Shown here: positions 8,404 through 16,978 of the stretch, in pieces | How the letters are laid out: each line of letters opens with the position of its first letter | Numbering within the stretch: the stretch's first letter is position 1 | Assembly: GCA_045648175.1 (NCBI GenBank) | Contig: JAZRNN010000071.1 | Coordinates: forward strand, 1-29,845 | Source of the DNA: SIG440 sp045648175 | Lineage (GTDB): Bacteria; Bacillota; Clostridia; Monoglobales; Monoglobaceae | Direction of reading: 5' to 3' | DNA length: 29,845 nucleotides | Notes under the pieces: model-generated | Told to the model about the DNA's origin: nothing | Databases searched by the model: none | What the model saw: the letters and a program-made list of their open reading frames with translations, nothing else | Program-made: the position numbers and the translations under genes

Positions 8404-10530
8404 GTGAAAATTAAGAATAGGGATGATTTTGCCAAAATACATTTTGGATACAGAAGTGTTTTGGCGACTGTTTTTGCAATTATCTGTTTGGTGTTGCTGG
8501 GGATATCTTATAAGACTATAGCCGGCAACAAAGCGCAAATGAACCGCTCGTTTGAAAATTGTTACAGCACAGTTGAAAACAAGCTTGGAATTTTTCTAAA
8601 AGTAAGTGATGCGATGTTTGCCAATAGTGATGTGCAGGGTTTCAGCAAGGCTATAAACGGTGAATACAATGCATATAAGGTGGTTCCTGCGAGAAAGGTA
8701 ATAGAGCAGTTTGAAAAATTCTTTACCGATGGGGAGTGCAGCATTGTTCTAACAAATTTTGAAGATGGTATTTGTGCATCGGTTAAAGGCGGTGTCAGAT
8801 TTGACGAAGTGTGCAATGAATTGATGTTGGATGATACCACAATTAATTCTATAAAAAACAATCACATAGATGAAAAGTTTTATGATTATAACAAAGAAAA
8901 AGGAATTATAAACTTTATCTTCCGACATCGGTATGATGACGGTGGCGGCAACCTTTATTGTGTTATAACTGCGAATGATAAATCGCTTTTATCAAATGAA
9001 AATCTGGTGATTGCTGATGGTAGCAGCATGTATAAAGACAGGTCGGAAAATTCGGGCTTTATTAAAATTGAAAAAATTTATGTAAAGGAGTCTGAAACTG
9101 TTTCGGGGTTGGTTTATAAATACAGCGCAAAGTATGACCATATCGTTCTTTTGGTGTTTTTGATTATTGGTATTATGCTGTGTTTAGTCGGAATGTTTTG
9201 CAGTAAAAAATTAACTGAAAAAATTTTAAATGCAACATACAGACCACTAATCAGGGCGGCACGTCAAGGTGCAGAAGATAAGGCTTTGCAGAATCTTGAT
9301 GCATGGGACAAATCCGCACAAAAGCTTATTTGTGATAACGAGATTATGCGAAATAATCTCAAAGAAAACAAAACTTTTTGCAAAAAAACATATTTAAGAA
9401 ATCTTTTGTATGATATTGAAGACTATCAGGGAAAATATCTTGAAGAATATGATTTGAGGTATCTGGAAGCAGAATGCAGAGTCATTTTGATGGATTTTGC
9501 TCACAAAAATGAATATGTAGCTGTAAGGGGAAGACTGACGGATACAGAATTTGAAGGCAACCTTGAAAATCAGCTTTCCAAAAATATATCGGGGGAATTT
9601 ATTCCTGTAAATGAGGGCAGATATGCGTATATAACAAGTTTTTGTGACAAAGATGAATTGCGGAAAAAGCTTGCCGATGTTCTTGAGTTTGCGGCAAGTT
9701 GCAGGTTGGATGCGTTTATCTCTGTGGGTGACAAAACGGATGGAATAAAGAATGTAAAAACATCCTTCAGAAATGCTCTTGACGGTATGGAAAGAAAGAA
9801 TGTCTTTCCGACACATTTTATAGTGTTTTCAAGTGAGCTTACCAACGAACTTTCCAGCTTTTACTACCCGATAGATGTGGAAGTCCAGATTATTGACAAC
9901 ATATTGGCGGGAAATCAGGAGGCTTTGGATGAAATTCTGGGTAAGGTGCTTGCCAGAAACCTGTACGAAATTTCTCTGACGGCTGAAAAAATGCGTGAGT
10001 TGAAAATAGTTATGGTTGGTACTATAAATCGCGCTATAAACAGAATGAACAAAGAAGCAAGCGATATTTTTGGAGAAAACTCGTCGGTTTATCTTGAAAT
10101 AGGTGCTAGCCGGAACAAGGAAGAATTTGCAAAAAGCGTCAGGTCGGTTTTTGGCTCACTTTGTACATACAACGAAAACGGCAACGAATCTAAGTCGGAT
10201 AAGAGTGCAAGGGACATTATGACCTATATAGAGACGAATTTCGACGATTCGGATTTATCGCTTGAAAAGGTAGCAAAAATATTCTTTATTTCACAAAATC
10301 ACGTGAGTCGTGTGTTGAAAACCAAGATTGGAAAAAGCTATAAAGAATATTTAAATGACGTACGTATAAACGAAGCAAAACGTCTTTTGAAAAACACACC
10401 CATGACGGTTCTTGGTGTTGCTAATAGTGTGGGCTATACAGATATACGTGCATTCAACAGGTTGTTTAAAAAATACACCAACTGCACACCAAATGAATAC
10501 AGAGCGGCAGACAACGAAGAAAAAGCATAG
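8404..10530 (+). CDS. Membrane-anchored AraC-family transcriptional regulator (two TM segments)
   Basis: The 708-residue protein starts at GTG (8404) with AAAGGAG 12 bp upstream. Layout: TM1 about 19-39; an extracellular region of about 200 residues (40-245) suited to ligand sensing; TM2 about 246-267; a cytoplasmic linker (270-600, including a conserved ISVGDKTDGIKNVKTSFRNA segment, 439-458, of the kind seen in such regulators); and a C-terminal AraC-type double helix-turn-helix (602-700) with LSLEKVAKIFFISQNHVSRV and VANSVGYTDIRAFNRLFKKY. Two-TM AraC regulators of Firmicutes usually control a neighbouring polysaccharide uptake or degradation cluster in response to an extracellular sugar. 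The gene is followed at about 220 bp by a strong terminator, then the SLH/lyase operon it probably controls. Confidence 0.9.
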   Translation: MKIKNRDDFAKIHFGYRSVLATVFAIICLVLLGISYKTIAGNKAQMNRSFENCYSTVENKLGIFLKVSDAMFANSDVQGFSKAINGEYNAYKVVPARKVIEQFEKFFTDGECSIVLTNFEDGICASVKGGVRFDEVCNELMLDDTTINSIKNNHIDEKFYDYNKEKGIINFIFRHRYDDGGGNLYCVITANDKSLLSNENLVIADGSSMYKDRSENSGFIKIEKIYVKESETVSGLVYKYSAKYDHIVLLVFLIIGIMLCLVGMFCSKKLTEKILNATYRPLIRAARQGAEDKALQNLDAWDKSAQKLICDNEIMRNNLKENKTFCKKTYLRNLLYDIEDYQGKYLEEYDLRYLEAECRVILMDFAHKNEYVAVRGRLTDTEFEGNLENQLSKNISGEFIPVNEGRYAYITSFCDKDELRKKLADVLEFAASCRLDAFISVGDKTDGIKNVKTSFRNALDGMERKNVFPTHFIVFSSELTNELSSFYYPIDVEVQIIDNILAGNQEALDEILGKVLARNLYEISLTAEKMRELKIVMVGTINRAINRMNKEASDIFGENSSVYLEIGASRNKEEFAKSVRSVFGSLCTYNENGNESKSDKSARDIMTYIETNFDDSDLSLEKVAKIFFISQNHVSRVLKTKIGKSYKEYLNDVRINEAKRLLKNTPMTVLGVANSVGYTDIRAFNRLFKKYTNCTPNEYRAADNEEKA

Positions 10531-10611
10531 TAAAAAACAAATATTTAATATTTAAGGGTTTATTTTGCGGGGTATACTTGTCGAAAATGGTAAAAAAACA
10601 ACATTAATACC

Positions 10612-10639
10612 TTGACTTAAATGGTTAAATTTGTAATAT
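10612..10639 (+). promoter_or_regulatory. Sigma-A-like promoter upstream of hairpins
   Basis: TTGACT (10612-10617) and TAATAT (10634-10639) are 16 bp apart. Transcription would start near 10646 and run into the terminator at 10750-10790. No ribosome-bound reading frame of useful length lies between them. A CAACATTAATA word, resembling the reverse of the operator candidate, sits just before the -35 box. Confidence 0.5.
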
Positions 10640-10645
10640 TAAAAA

Positions 10646-10795
10646 GAAAAAACGGTATATGTTGTGGTGTGGGGGTTTTAAAACACAGTATATGCGCTCT
10701 TGCAAGCAGTGAGCGCGGTTTTGGTTAAAAATAATCATAAGCAAACAAGGAGGCAAAATGCCACATGCGTGGCACTTTGCCTCGATTTTTATTTA
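10646..10795 (+). ncRNA. Possible small RNA (~150 nt), promoter to terminator
   Basis: The interval is bounded by a promoter and an intrinsic terminator and holds no convincing gene. It contains GCGCTC/GAGCGC (10694-10699 with 10711-10716, 11-base loop), a GTTTTAAAAC palindrome, and the terminator hairpin. It matches no RNA family I can name. It could equally be the 3' untranslated region of the regulator gene. Confidence 0.35.
10750..10790 (+). terminator. Strong intrinsic terminator
   Basis: GAGGCAAAATGCCAC (10750-10764) pairs with GTGGCACTTTGCCTC (10769-10783) with one A-C mismatch and an ATGC loop, followed by GATTTTTATTT. It insulates the regulator unit from the SLH/lyase operon. Confidence 0.85.
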
Positions 10796-10818
10796 TTGCA
10801 AGAATGGTGGAAAAGTAT

Positions 10819-10829
10819 CATAAATGTTG
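10819..10829 (+). promoter_or_regulatory. Candidate operator CATAAATGTTG, copy 2
   Basis: It is identical over 11 bp to 7674-7684 and ends 10 bp upstream of the -35 box of the operon promoter, the position expected for an activator contacting RNA polymerase. Confidence 0.5.
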
Positions 10830-10839
10830 GATATTGCCA

Positions 10840-10868
10840 TTGACTAAAAGGGGGCCTTCAAGTATAAT
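10840..10868 (+). promoter_or_regulatory. Near-consensus sigma-A promoter of the SLH/lyase operon
   Basis: TTGACT (10840-10845), a 17-bp spacer, and TATAAT (10863-10868). Transcription should begin near 10875, giving a leader of about 38 nt before the ATG at 10913. Confidence 0.85.
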
Positions 10869-10912
10869 TATAATGAAAAATTAATAATATCTTATCTTTT
10901 GGAGGGATGGAA

Positions 10913-12544
10913 ATGAAAAACACAAGAATGAGAAAGCGCGTAAAAGTTGCGATTTCAGTTTTGGCGTGTCTTGCAGTAGTGACATCAACACTTGTAGGTT
11001 TTGCATACAGCGAAAATTACGCCGGCGGAGATTCCGACTTCGTGCTTTCCGGCAAAACAGAAAATGCTTTGGCAGGACAGATTGTTACTGTTGAAGTAAA
11101 GGATGCAGGCAACAGTGTTGTTTTCACGCGACAGTCCGAAACAGATAGTTTGGGTGAATATACATTTGCGTTCAACGTCATGGAAGGCTCAAATGGTGAC
11201 ATTACAGTTGCTGTTAATGTCGGCGGGACGGTTGAAGCCAAGACCTTGTATAAATCATCAGCTGGTGAGGTAACAAGAGCGTTGGCGAGTGCGTCAGATG
11301 GTATACTGGCAGCAGTTGGAGCAAACGACTCAGAAACCGGCACACCTGTAGCAAAGATACTTCAGGTTGATGCATCAAAGTTTACTGCAAACGGTGTTCT
11401 TACTGTGTATGTGGATGCAAATAAACCATATGTAGACTTTGCAGGCTTTAGCGGTGCATACAAAAAGGGTTTGTTCTTGCAGAGCCTCAAAAACAGCGCA
11501 GCAGATGCAGTACTTTATGAACAGTTTGAAAATAGCGGTATGGCAAGCTTGCTTACTGGTAATGCAGCAGATGTAGTTGCAACTTACAGCGAAAGCGACA
11601 AGATTGCTGTTCTTGGTAAGTTGAAGAATAAGAGCTATACAACTGATGCTGCTTTTACAACAGCACTTACAGAAGCAGTAATCGACTACGAGATTGCAAA
11701 GGTGTCAACAGACAACGAAAAGTGGGAAGTAATCAAAAACAACAATGATTATCTTGCACTTAATCTCACTAAGTACGAAGGAATGGATAAATTCACGAAA
11801 TTTAAGACTGAACTCTTTGCGCTCCTTAAGGACGGTCCCAAGAAGATTGCAATTTCTGCAATTGAAACAGAGGCTGACAAGCTTTACACAGAGCTGAGTA
11901 AGTCAGATGACCTTGGCGGCGGATCAAGTAGCGACAGAGGCGAAAAAGAATCTGTATCAGTTTCTACAAGCCTTATCAAGCCTGCAGTACAGCCTGGCAC
12001 ATTTGGATTCAGTGACCTTGCGGGTTATGAATGGGCACAGGATGCAATCCTTACACTTACAGCAGACGGTGTAGTAAACGGCAAGAGCCAGGGCAAATTT
12101 GCACCCGGAGACAACGTTACAAGAGCTGAATTTGCAAAGATTATAGTTGGTGCACTTGACCTTATAGATGACAAGGCTACAGCAAACTTTGCAGATACAC
12201 CAAAGAGCCACTGGAGCTATCGTTATGTAGCATCAGCAGCAGCTCAAAAGATTGTTAACGGCGTATCATCCAACAGCTTTAATCCTGAAGGCAAGATTAC
12301 CAGACAGGATATGGCGGCAATTTGCTACAGGGCTTTAGAAAGACTTGGTGTTGAAGTTAAGACAACCAATAAGGTAGAATTTGCCGATGCAAACAGCATT
12401 TCTGATTATGCAAAGGAAGCAGTAGAAGCACTCAGCGGCCTTGGTATAATAAACGGAAAGGGCAACGGGAAATTTGCACCCAACGATTTTGCAACAAGAG
12501 CAGAGGCAGCAAAGATAATTCATTTGCTCCGTTCAGTAAAATAA
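10913..12544 (+). CDS. Secreted S-layer homology protein 1 (C-terminal SLH triplet)
   Basis: The ATG at 10913 is chosen because GGAGGG ends 6 bp upstream, whereas the ATG at 10907 abuts the site. The 543-residue product has a basic N-terminus and hydrophobic signal segment (about 10-32). A short Ig-like/regulatory-type beta domain follows (~40-115: GQIVTVEVKDA, DSLGEYTFAFNV), then an alanine-rich middle domain of unknown function (~125-330), a Gly/Ser linker (~335-345), and three SLH repeats at ~365-418, 425-480 and 489-543. The SLH core motifs read VTRAEFAK, ITRQDMAA and ATRAEAAK. SLH triplets bind pyruvylated secondary cell-wall polymers, so this protein should sit at the cell surface. It is the first gene of the operon. 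Confidence 0.85.
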   Translation: MKNTRMRKRVKVAISVLACLAVVTSTLVGFAYSENYAGGDSDFVLSGKTENALAGQIVTVEVKDAGNSVVFTRQSETDSLGEYTFAFNVMEGSNGDITVAVNVGGTVEAKTLYKSSAGEVTRALASASDGILAAVGANDSETGTPVAKILQVDASKFTANGVLTVYVDANKPYVDFAGFSGAYKKGLFLQSLKNSAADAVLYEQFENSGMASLLTGNAADVVATYSESDKIAVLGKLKNKSYTTDAAFTTALTEAVIDYEIAKVSTDNEKWEVIKNNNDYLALNLTKYEGMDKFTKFKTELFALLKDGPKKIAISAIETEADKLYTELSKSDDLGGGSSSDRGEKESVSVSTSLIKPAVQPGTFGFSDLAGYEWAQDAILTLTADGVVNGKSQGKFAPGDNVTRAEFAKIIVGALDLIDDKATANFADTPKSHWSYRYVASAAAQKIVNGVSSNSFNPEGKITRQDMAAICYRALERLGVEVKTTNKVEFADANSISDYAKEAVEALSGLGIINGKGNGKFAPNDFATRAEAAKIIHLLRSVK

Positions 12545-12560
12545 ACAAGGAGGAAGATTT

Positions 12561-15365
12561 ATGAAAAAGATAGTTTCTGCATTACTTATAATGTTAATGC
12601 TGATTCAAACTGTTTCTTTTGCAGCGGTAAATAAGGTTTATACCGAAGAAGACACAAAGCTTCTTGTAGACAGACTTAGTACCTTTGGCATTTTTAAAGA
12701 GTTTGATGATGAACTTTTCTTTGGCGACAATGCTAATATTATAAGAAGCGAAGCAGCAGTTGTAATAAGCAATATGCTGGGCATGAAGACCGCAGGCTCT
12801 GACGGTGCAGCAGAGGTTAAGTTTTATGACGTACCTCAGTATTGCGACTACATAAGCGCTGTAAACTATGTTACAGGTCTTGGCATTATGTCAGCAAACG
12901 AAGTTGGCTTGTTCAAACCTGATGACACAATGGAAATCGCTCACGTATATAAAGCGCTGGTTGCAGCACTTGGTTACAGCTGGAAGGCTGAAGCATACGG
13001 CGGTTATCCTGCAGGTTATGTAAAGGTTGCAGATGAACTTGAACTTACAGATGCAATTTCAAAGGGCATGAATGAAACTGCTTCAAGAGTTGATTTCTTG
13101 AATATGGTTAATGCGGCACTTGATGCACCTTTGTGCAGAATGAACAGTGTTGAAGGCAACACACTTGGATTTGAAGTAGATGAAGATGTAACAGTTCTTT
13201 CTGAATACCACGGCATTTACTTTGATGAAGACGTTGTTGAAAACGACAAGACAATGACAATTTCTTCAGGAATGGAACTTGACGAGAATGTAGTATACAT
13301 CGGCGGAAGAAAGCTTTTTGTAGACAATGCAACAGAGGTATATTCATACTTCGGCAAGAAAGTTGAATATTACTACAAACACGACAAAAAGACTGAAGCT
13401 AACACCTTAGTATCAGTTGCTCTTAGCGATGAAAATGCAGAAATTAAGGTTGCAAAAGCTGATTTTGAAGGTTTTGCTGATGGAAAAGTTTCCTATTATA
13501 ATGAAGAAGGCAAAAAGAAAGAAATCAAATTGTCAAGCTCAGCAACTGTTATTTACAACAGCGAGATTGTAACAAATGTAGCAAATGCAATAAACAGCTT
13601 CGAAGGTACTTTGACATTGATTGACAACAACAATGACAAACAGGCAGAAGTTGTTATTGCTAAAAACTATACATATGATATAGTAAAAACAGTAAAAGCT
13701 GCAGAAAACAAGATCTATTGTAAAAACAGCGTATTTAATCTTGAAACATACGAAGCTGTAAGTATTGCATTTGCTGAAACAGGCGAATTAATAGGTATCG
13801 ATGGTATTACAGTAGGCACAGTTATCGGCTATGCAAAAAGCTCAGATACAACAAAACTTATGATAGATGTTCTTGGTACAGGTGTTCCGGTTAAAGTAAA
13901 GAACTTATCAGGTGACAAATTCACTACCGATGAAGGAGTAGAGTACAACACCAGCCTTCTCAGTGACGAGCACAAGGCTTTGGTTAAACCCAACGTTGCA
14001 ATATCTGTTGCTGCAATCGACGGCAATTATGCAGTTTGGGCAACTGCTGCAAGCGAAGCCGCTGCTTCACTTGGTTACCTTATTAATGTACTTACCGAAT
14101 CAGAATTCAGCGAAACTCTTATTCTTGGTGCAAGAATTCTTGATACCGGCGGTACAATCAAGGCATTCAAGCCTGCAAACAACAAAAAGATGATATTAAA
14201 CGGTAAGTACTTAGCTCCTACAGCACTTATCAATGAACTTGCAAGAATTAAAGACGAGTTCCAGCTTGGTGGTGACGGTCACGTTTCTCAGCTTATCACA
14301 TATAGATTGGATGATGACGGCAATCTCACACACATCTACACAGTAAGCGATGACGAAAACCCCCAAATTTACCTCAAGTATGGTTACAACCGTGACGGTC
14401 TTGCAAAGATATATACCAACGTTGGTTACGGCGTAGCTCGTTTCCAGTCAACAGGTGATGTATATCAGGGAAAAATTGCAGGTGTTCATGATTTCTATAC
14501 ACAGAAGTACATAATCACAAGCACACATCCTTTGTTCCGCGTTCCTAAGGATAATCAGGAAAGATCAGGCGAAGAATGGTACACCGTTACCAAAATGAGC
14601 AAGGATAAATATGAAGGCGCATTAAACATGGCGATCGAGTCATTCACAAACGACGAACTTGGCATTGTTCCCAGAGCGTTGGTAGAATATAGTTCAAGCA
14701 CTGTAGAACCCATGAACGTTATTAAATCGGGCCAATTGGTTCTTATAGACAGCACATATCAAACCCTTAACAATGACGACGGTGTTGACTATGTAGTTAA
14801 AGGCTTGAGCAACGGTAAGTCTGTAACATACAATGTTAACAGTACCGAAGTAGATGTTACCACAATTGATCAGCAGAAGGCTATTGCAGGCAGTACAGAG
14901 GAACCTGGATTCACAATTGGTGATATTGCCATGGTTCAGCTTGATGCACTTAACAACATCATTCAGATAGCAAAGATTTATGACCGCGAAACAGGTAATA
15001 TTCATCCACAACTTGACCCTGCGGCTTCCACCAGCACAGGCGGAGCTGTTAACCAGGTTTGTGCCCTTATTCTTCATCCTTACAACAAGCCGGCAGATGG
15101 CTATGGTTTGGAATTCTTTGAAGAAGACCTTACACAGGGCGTACCCAGCAAAGACCGTATGCTTATGTTAAATCTTCACTTGCTCGGCGCAGGTAAGGTT
15201 AACGACAAGGCTGCGACATTTATGTTCTATGATGATACAGATGAAAAGGTTTACCTGGGCAGCAGCCAGAATGTAATTGACTATCAGCAGGATAAGGAAA
15301 ATTACACAAGAATCTTTGCACTTCATATGAACTCTGATATTAAAATAGTATTTTACAACAACTAA
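12561..15365 (+). CDS. Secreted S-layer homology protein 2 (N-terminal SLH-like repeats, large unknown body)
   Basis: The 934-residue protein begins 16 bp after SLH protein 1, with an AGGAGG-type ribosome binding site. It has a signal peptide (1-22, ending SFAA) and then divergent SLH-like repeats: ~33-75 with NIIRSEAAVVISNML, ~87-140 with FYDVPQYCDYISAVNYV and a LFKPDDTME turn, and a third weak one to ~190. The remaining ~740 residues are beta-rich and unlike any family I can name; short recurring patterns of the type 'G-x-V-x-x-Y' and 'VLIDSTYQ' suggest repeated beta modules. The SLH position (N-terminal) is opposite to that of the preceding gene. Likely role: large surface scaffold or glycan-binding wall protein. 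No catalytic motif is visible. Confidence 0.8.
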   Translation: MKKIVSALLIMLMLIQTVSFAAVNKVYTEEDTKLLVDRLSTFGIFKEFDDELFFGDNANIIRSEAAVVISNMLGMKTAGSDGAAEVKFYDVPQYCDYISAVNYVTGLGIMSANEVGLFKPDDTMEIAHVYKALVAALGYSWKAEAYGGYPAGYVKVADELELTDAISKGMNETASRVDFLNMVNAALDAPLCRMNSVEGNTLGFEVDEDVTVLSEYHGIYFDEDVVENDKTMTISSGMELDENVVYIGGRKLFVDNATEVYSYFGKKVEYYYKHDKKTEANTLVSVALSDENAEIKVAKADFEGFADGKVSYYNEEGKKKEIKLSSSATVIYNSEIVTNVANAINSFEGTLTLIDNNNDKQAEVVIAKNYTYDIVKTVKAAENKIYCKNSVFNLETYEAVSIAFAETGELIGIDGITVGTVIGYAKSSDTTKLMIDVLGTGVPVKVKNLSGDKFTTDEGVEYNTSLLSDEHKALVKPNVAISVAAIDGNYAVWATAASEAAASLGYLINVLTESEFSETLILGARILDTGGTIKAFKPANNKKMILNGKYLAPTALINELARIKDEFQLGGDGHVSQLITYRLDDDGNLTHIYTVSDDENPQIYLKYGYNRDGLAKIYTNVGYGVARFQSTGDVYQGKIAGVHDFYTQKYIITSTHPLFRVPKDNQERSGEEWYTVTKMSKDKYEGALNMAIESFTNDELGIVPRALVEYSSSTVEPMNVIKSGQLVLIDSTYQTLNNDDGVDYVVKGLSNGKSVTYNVNSTEVDVTTIDQQKAIAGSTEEPGFTIGDIAMVQLDALNNIIQIAKIYDRETGNIHPQLDPAASTSTGGAVNQVCALILHPYNKPADGYGLEFFEEDLTQGVPSKDRMLMLNLHLLGAGKVNDKAATFMFYDDTDEKVYLGSSQNVIDYQQDKENYTRIFALHMNSDIKIVFYNN

Positions 15366-15385
15366 TCAGAAGGGAGACTTTTTAA

Positions 15386-16933
15386 ATGAAAAACTTTCTT
15401 AAAAGAGCTTTATTGCTCACACTTGTACTTGTAATGATGCTTCAGTTTACAGGCTGCGACAAAAAGACTGAAGGCAATGCAGATTTCGAGGTAGACCTCA
15501 ATTCGAAATCCTTGATTTCAAAAGAACCTATCGAACTTTCATACTTCTTCCGTGCATCTAAGGATGCTGACGGTCAGTACGGTATCTTCAAAGAAGCTGC
15601 AAGAATGACAGGTATTTTTGCAAAGACAACAATTTCAAAGAGTAACTCTAACCTTACTCAGTCATTTAACCTGATGCTTGCATCAGGCAATGTCACCGAC
15701 CTGGTATTTACACAGGACGAACTTCAGTTTATGAAGTACGGTATGGATGGTGCTTTCGTTGCACTTGACAAACATTTCGACAAGATGCCCAACTTCAAAA
15801 AGTTCCTTTCTGAAAATCCCGAAGTTAAGCGCAACCTTACAGCAGTTGACGGACACATTTACTACCTGCCATTCTGTGCCGGTGGTAAGACAGCTCAGGG
15901 CTGGTTTGTAAGAGAAGACTGGATGGAAAAATTAGGTCTTAAGAACCCCACAAACGCAGAAGAACTTTATGAAGTACTGAAAGCGTTTAAGACTCAGGAC
16001 CCCAACGGCAACGGCATTGCTGACGAAGTTCCCTTCTTCGGCGCTGCAACAAGCAAACTCGAAGATTTCTTCCCTCTTTGGGATGCAAGACAGAGCTGGT
16101 TTGTTGAAGATGGCAAGGTTAAGTTCGGTCCTTTGGAACCAGAATTTAAAACAGCAATGACCAACGTTATCCAGTGGTACAAAGAAGGTCTTCTTGACAG
16201 GGAAATTGTTACATCTAATGAATCACCTCGTGAAAGAATGCTTATGGACAATATCGGCGGTATGACAACCGACTGGTTTGCATCAACTTCACGTTTTAAC
16301 GAGACAATTAAAGATATTCCCGGATTCAAGTTTACATCTTTTGCTCCTCCTAAAAATATTATTCTTGGCCAGCGTGCTGCAAATTCTAACTACGGTTGGG
16401 GTATTTACAGCGGAACAAAGTATCTTGACGAAGCAGTTAAGTTCCTTGACTTCTGGTTCTCAGAAGAAGGTTCAAACCTTATCAACTTTGGTAAAGAAGG
16501 CGAACACTGGGATATGGTTGACGGCAAGCCCACATTCAAGCCTGAACTCCTTGCAAAGGATAACCCACAGCAGATAATCAGAAATTTTGGTTGCCAGATG
16601 GGTATCGGTTATAAGCAGAACTTTGATTATGAAAAGCAGTGGATGAACCAGATTTCAATCGATGGTATGACATTGTATGAAGAAGGCAACTGGTTTGCAG
16701 AAATGATGCCTCCTTTATATATGCAGATGGATGCAAAGGAAAGAGAAGAATATACAACTCTTAAGACAAACATCGAAACACACTATGACGAATTATTCCA
16801 GAAGTGGATTCTTGGTTCAGCTGACTTCGAAACAGGCTATGATGACTTTGTTAAAGCTATCAAGAAGCTTGGCGTAGACAGACTTCTTGAACTCCAGAAC
16901 GAAGCGTATACTAGATACCTCAGCATAAAATAA
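15386..16933 (+). CDS. Lipoprotein extracellular solute-binding protein of an ABC sugar transporter (LipO/LplA-like)
   Basis: The 515-residue protein has a lipoprotein signal (lipobox FTGC, Cys24). Its body matches the large solute-binding proteins used for poly- and oligosaccharide import in Firmicutes: VDGHIYYLPF (154-163), WFVREDWMEKLGL (173-185), and the calcium-loop motif DPNGNGIADEVP (205-216) known from alginate-binding AlgQ-type proteins. A later WGIYSGTKYLDEAVKFLDFW segment is also typical. It should be lipid-anchored outside the membrane and deliver oligosaccharides, probably lyase products, to a permease. The two permease genes that usually sit beside such a gene are absent here; lyases follow instead. 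An AAGGGAG ribosome binding site precedes the ATG; the gap from SLH protein 2 is 20 bp. Confidence 0.88.
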   Translation: MKNFLKRALLLTLVLVMMLQFTGCDKKTEGNADFEVDLNSKSLISKEPIELSYFFRASKDADGQYGIFKEAARMTGIFAKTTISKSNSNLTQSFNLMLASGNVTDLVFTQDELQFMKYGMDGAFVALDKHFDKMPNFKKFLSENPEVKRNLTAVDGHIYYLPFCAGGKTAQGWFVREDWMEKLGLKNPTNAEELYEVLKAFKTQDPNGNGIADEVPFFGAATSKLEDFFPLWDARQSWFVEDGKVKFGPLEPEFKTAMTNVIQWYKEGLLDREIVTSNESPRERMLMDNIGGMTTDWFASTSRFNETIKDIPGFKFTSFAPPKNIILGQRAANSNYGWGIYSGTKYLDEAVKFLDFWFSEEGSNLINFGKEGEHWDMVDGKPTFKPELLAKDNPQQIIRNFGCQMGIGYKQNFDYEKQWMNQISIDGMTLYEEGNWFAEMMPPLYMQMDAKEREEYTTLKTNIETHYDELFQKWILGSADFETGYDDFVKAIKKLGVDRLLELQNEAYTRYLSIK

Positions 16934-16957
16934 TAAACCAATAGATTCATATAGAAT

Positions 16958-16978
16958 GGAGGAGTATATATATATATG
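16958..16978 (+). promoter_or_regulatory. Ribosome binding site separated from the ATG by a TA-dinucleotide run
   Basis: GGAGGAG (16958-16964) is followed by an uninterrupted TA run that merges into the ATG at 16976. The spacing is 11 bp, slightly long. Gain or loss of TA units would alter spacing in 2-bp steps. Confidence 0.6.

Larger units (their letters stand above)
10531..10912 (+). promoter_or_regulatory. 382-bp intergenic region: two promoters, hairpins, terminator, operator candidate
   Basis: In order, this region holds a promoter at 10612-10639, a GC-rich hairpin at 10694-10716, a strong terminator at 10750-10790, the CATAAATGTTG element at 10819-10829, and the operon promoter at 10840-10868. 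The stretch 10531-10590 shows nothing I recognise. The ribosome binding site GGAGGG (10901-10906) abuts an ATG at 10907, and so selects the ATG at 10913. Confidence 0.7.

Noticed and set aside
10758..10823. A 21-codon reading frame behind AAGGAGG inside the terminator
   Set aside because: The ribosome site and start codon are part of the terminator stem, and the peptide has no recognisable features; most likely chance.
10907..10912. ATG at 10907 as start of SLH protein 1
   Set aside because: The GGAGGG site ends at 10906, leaving no spacing; the ATG at 10913 has the right distance.
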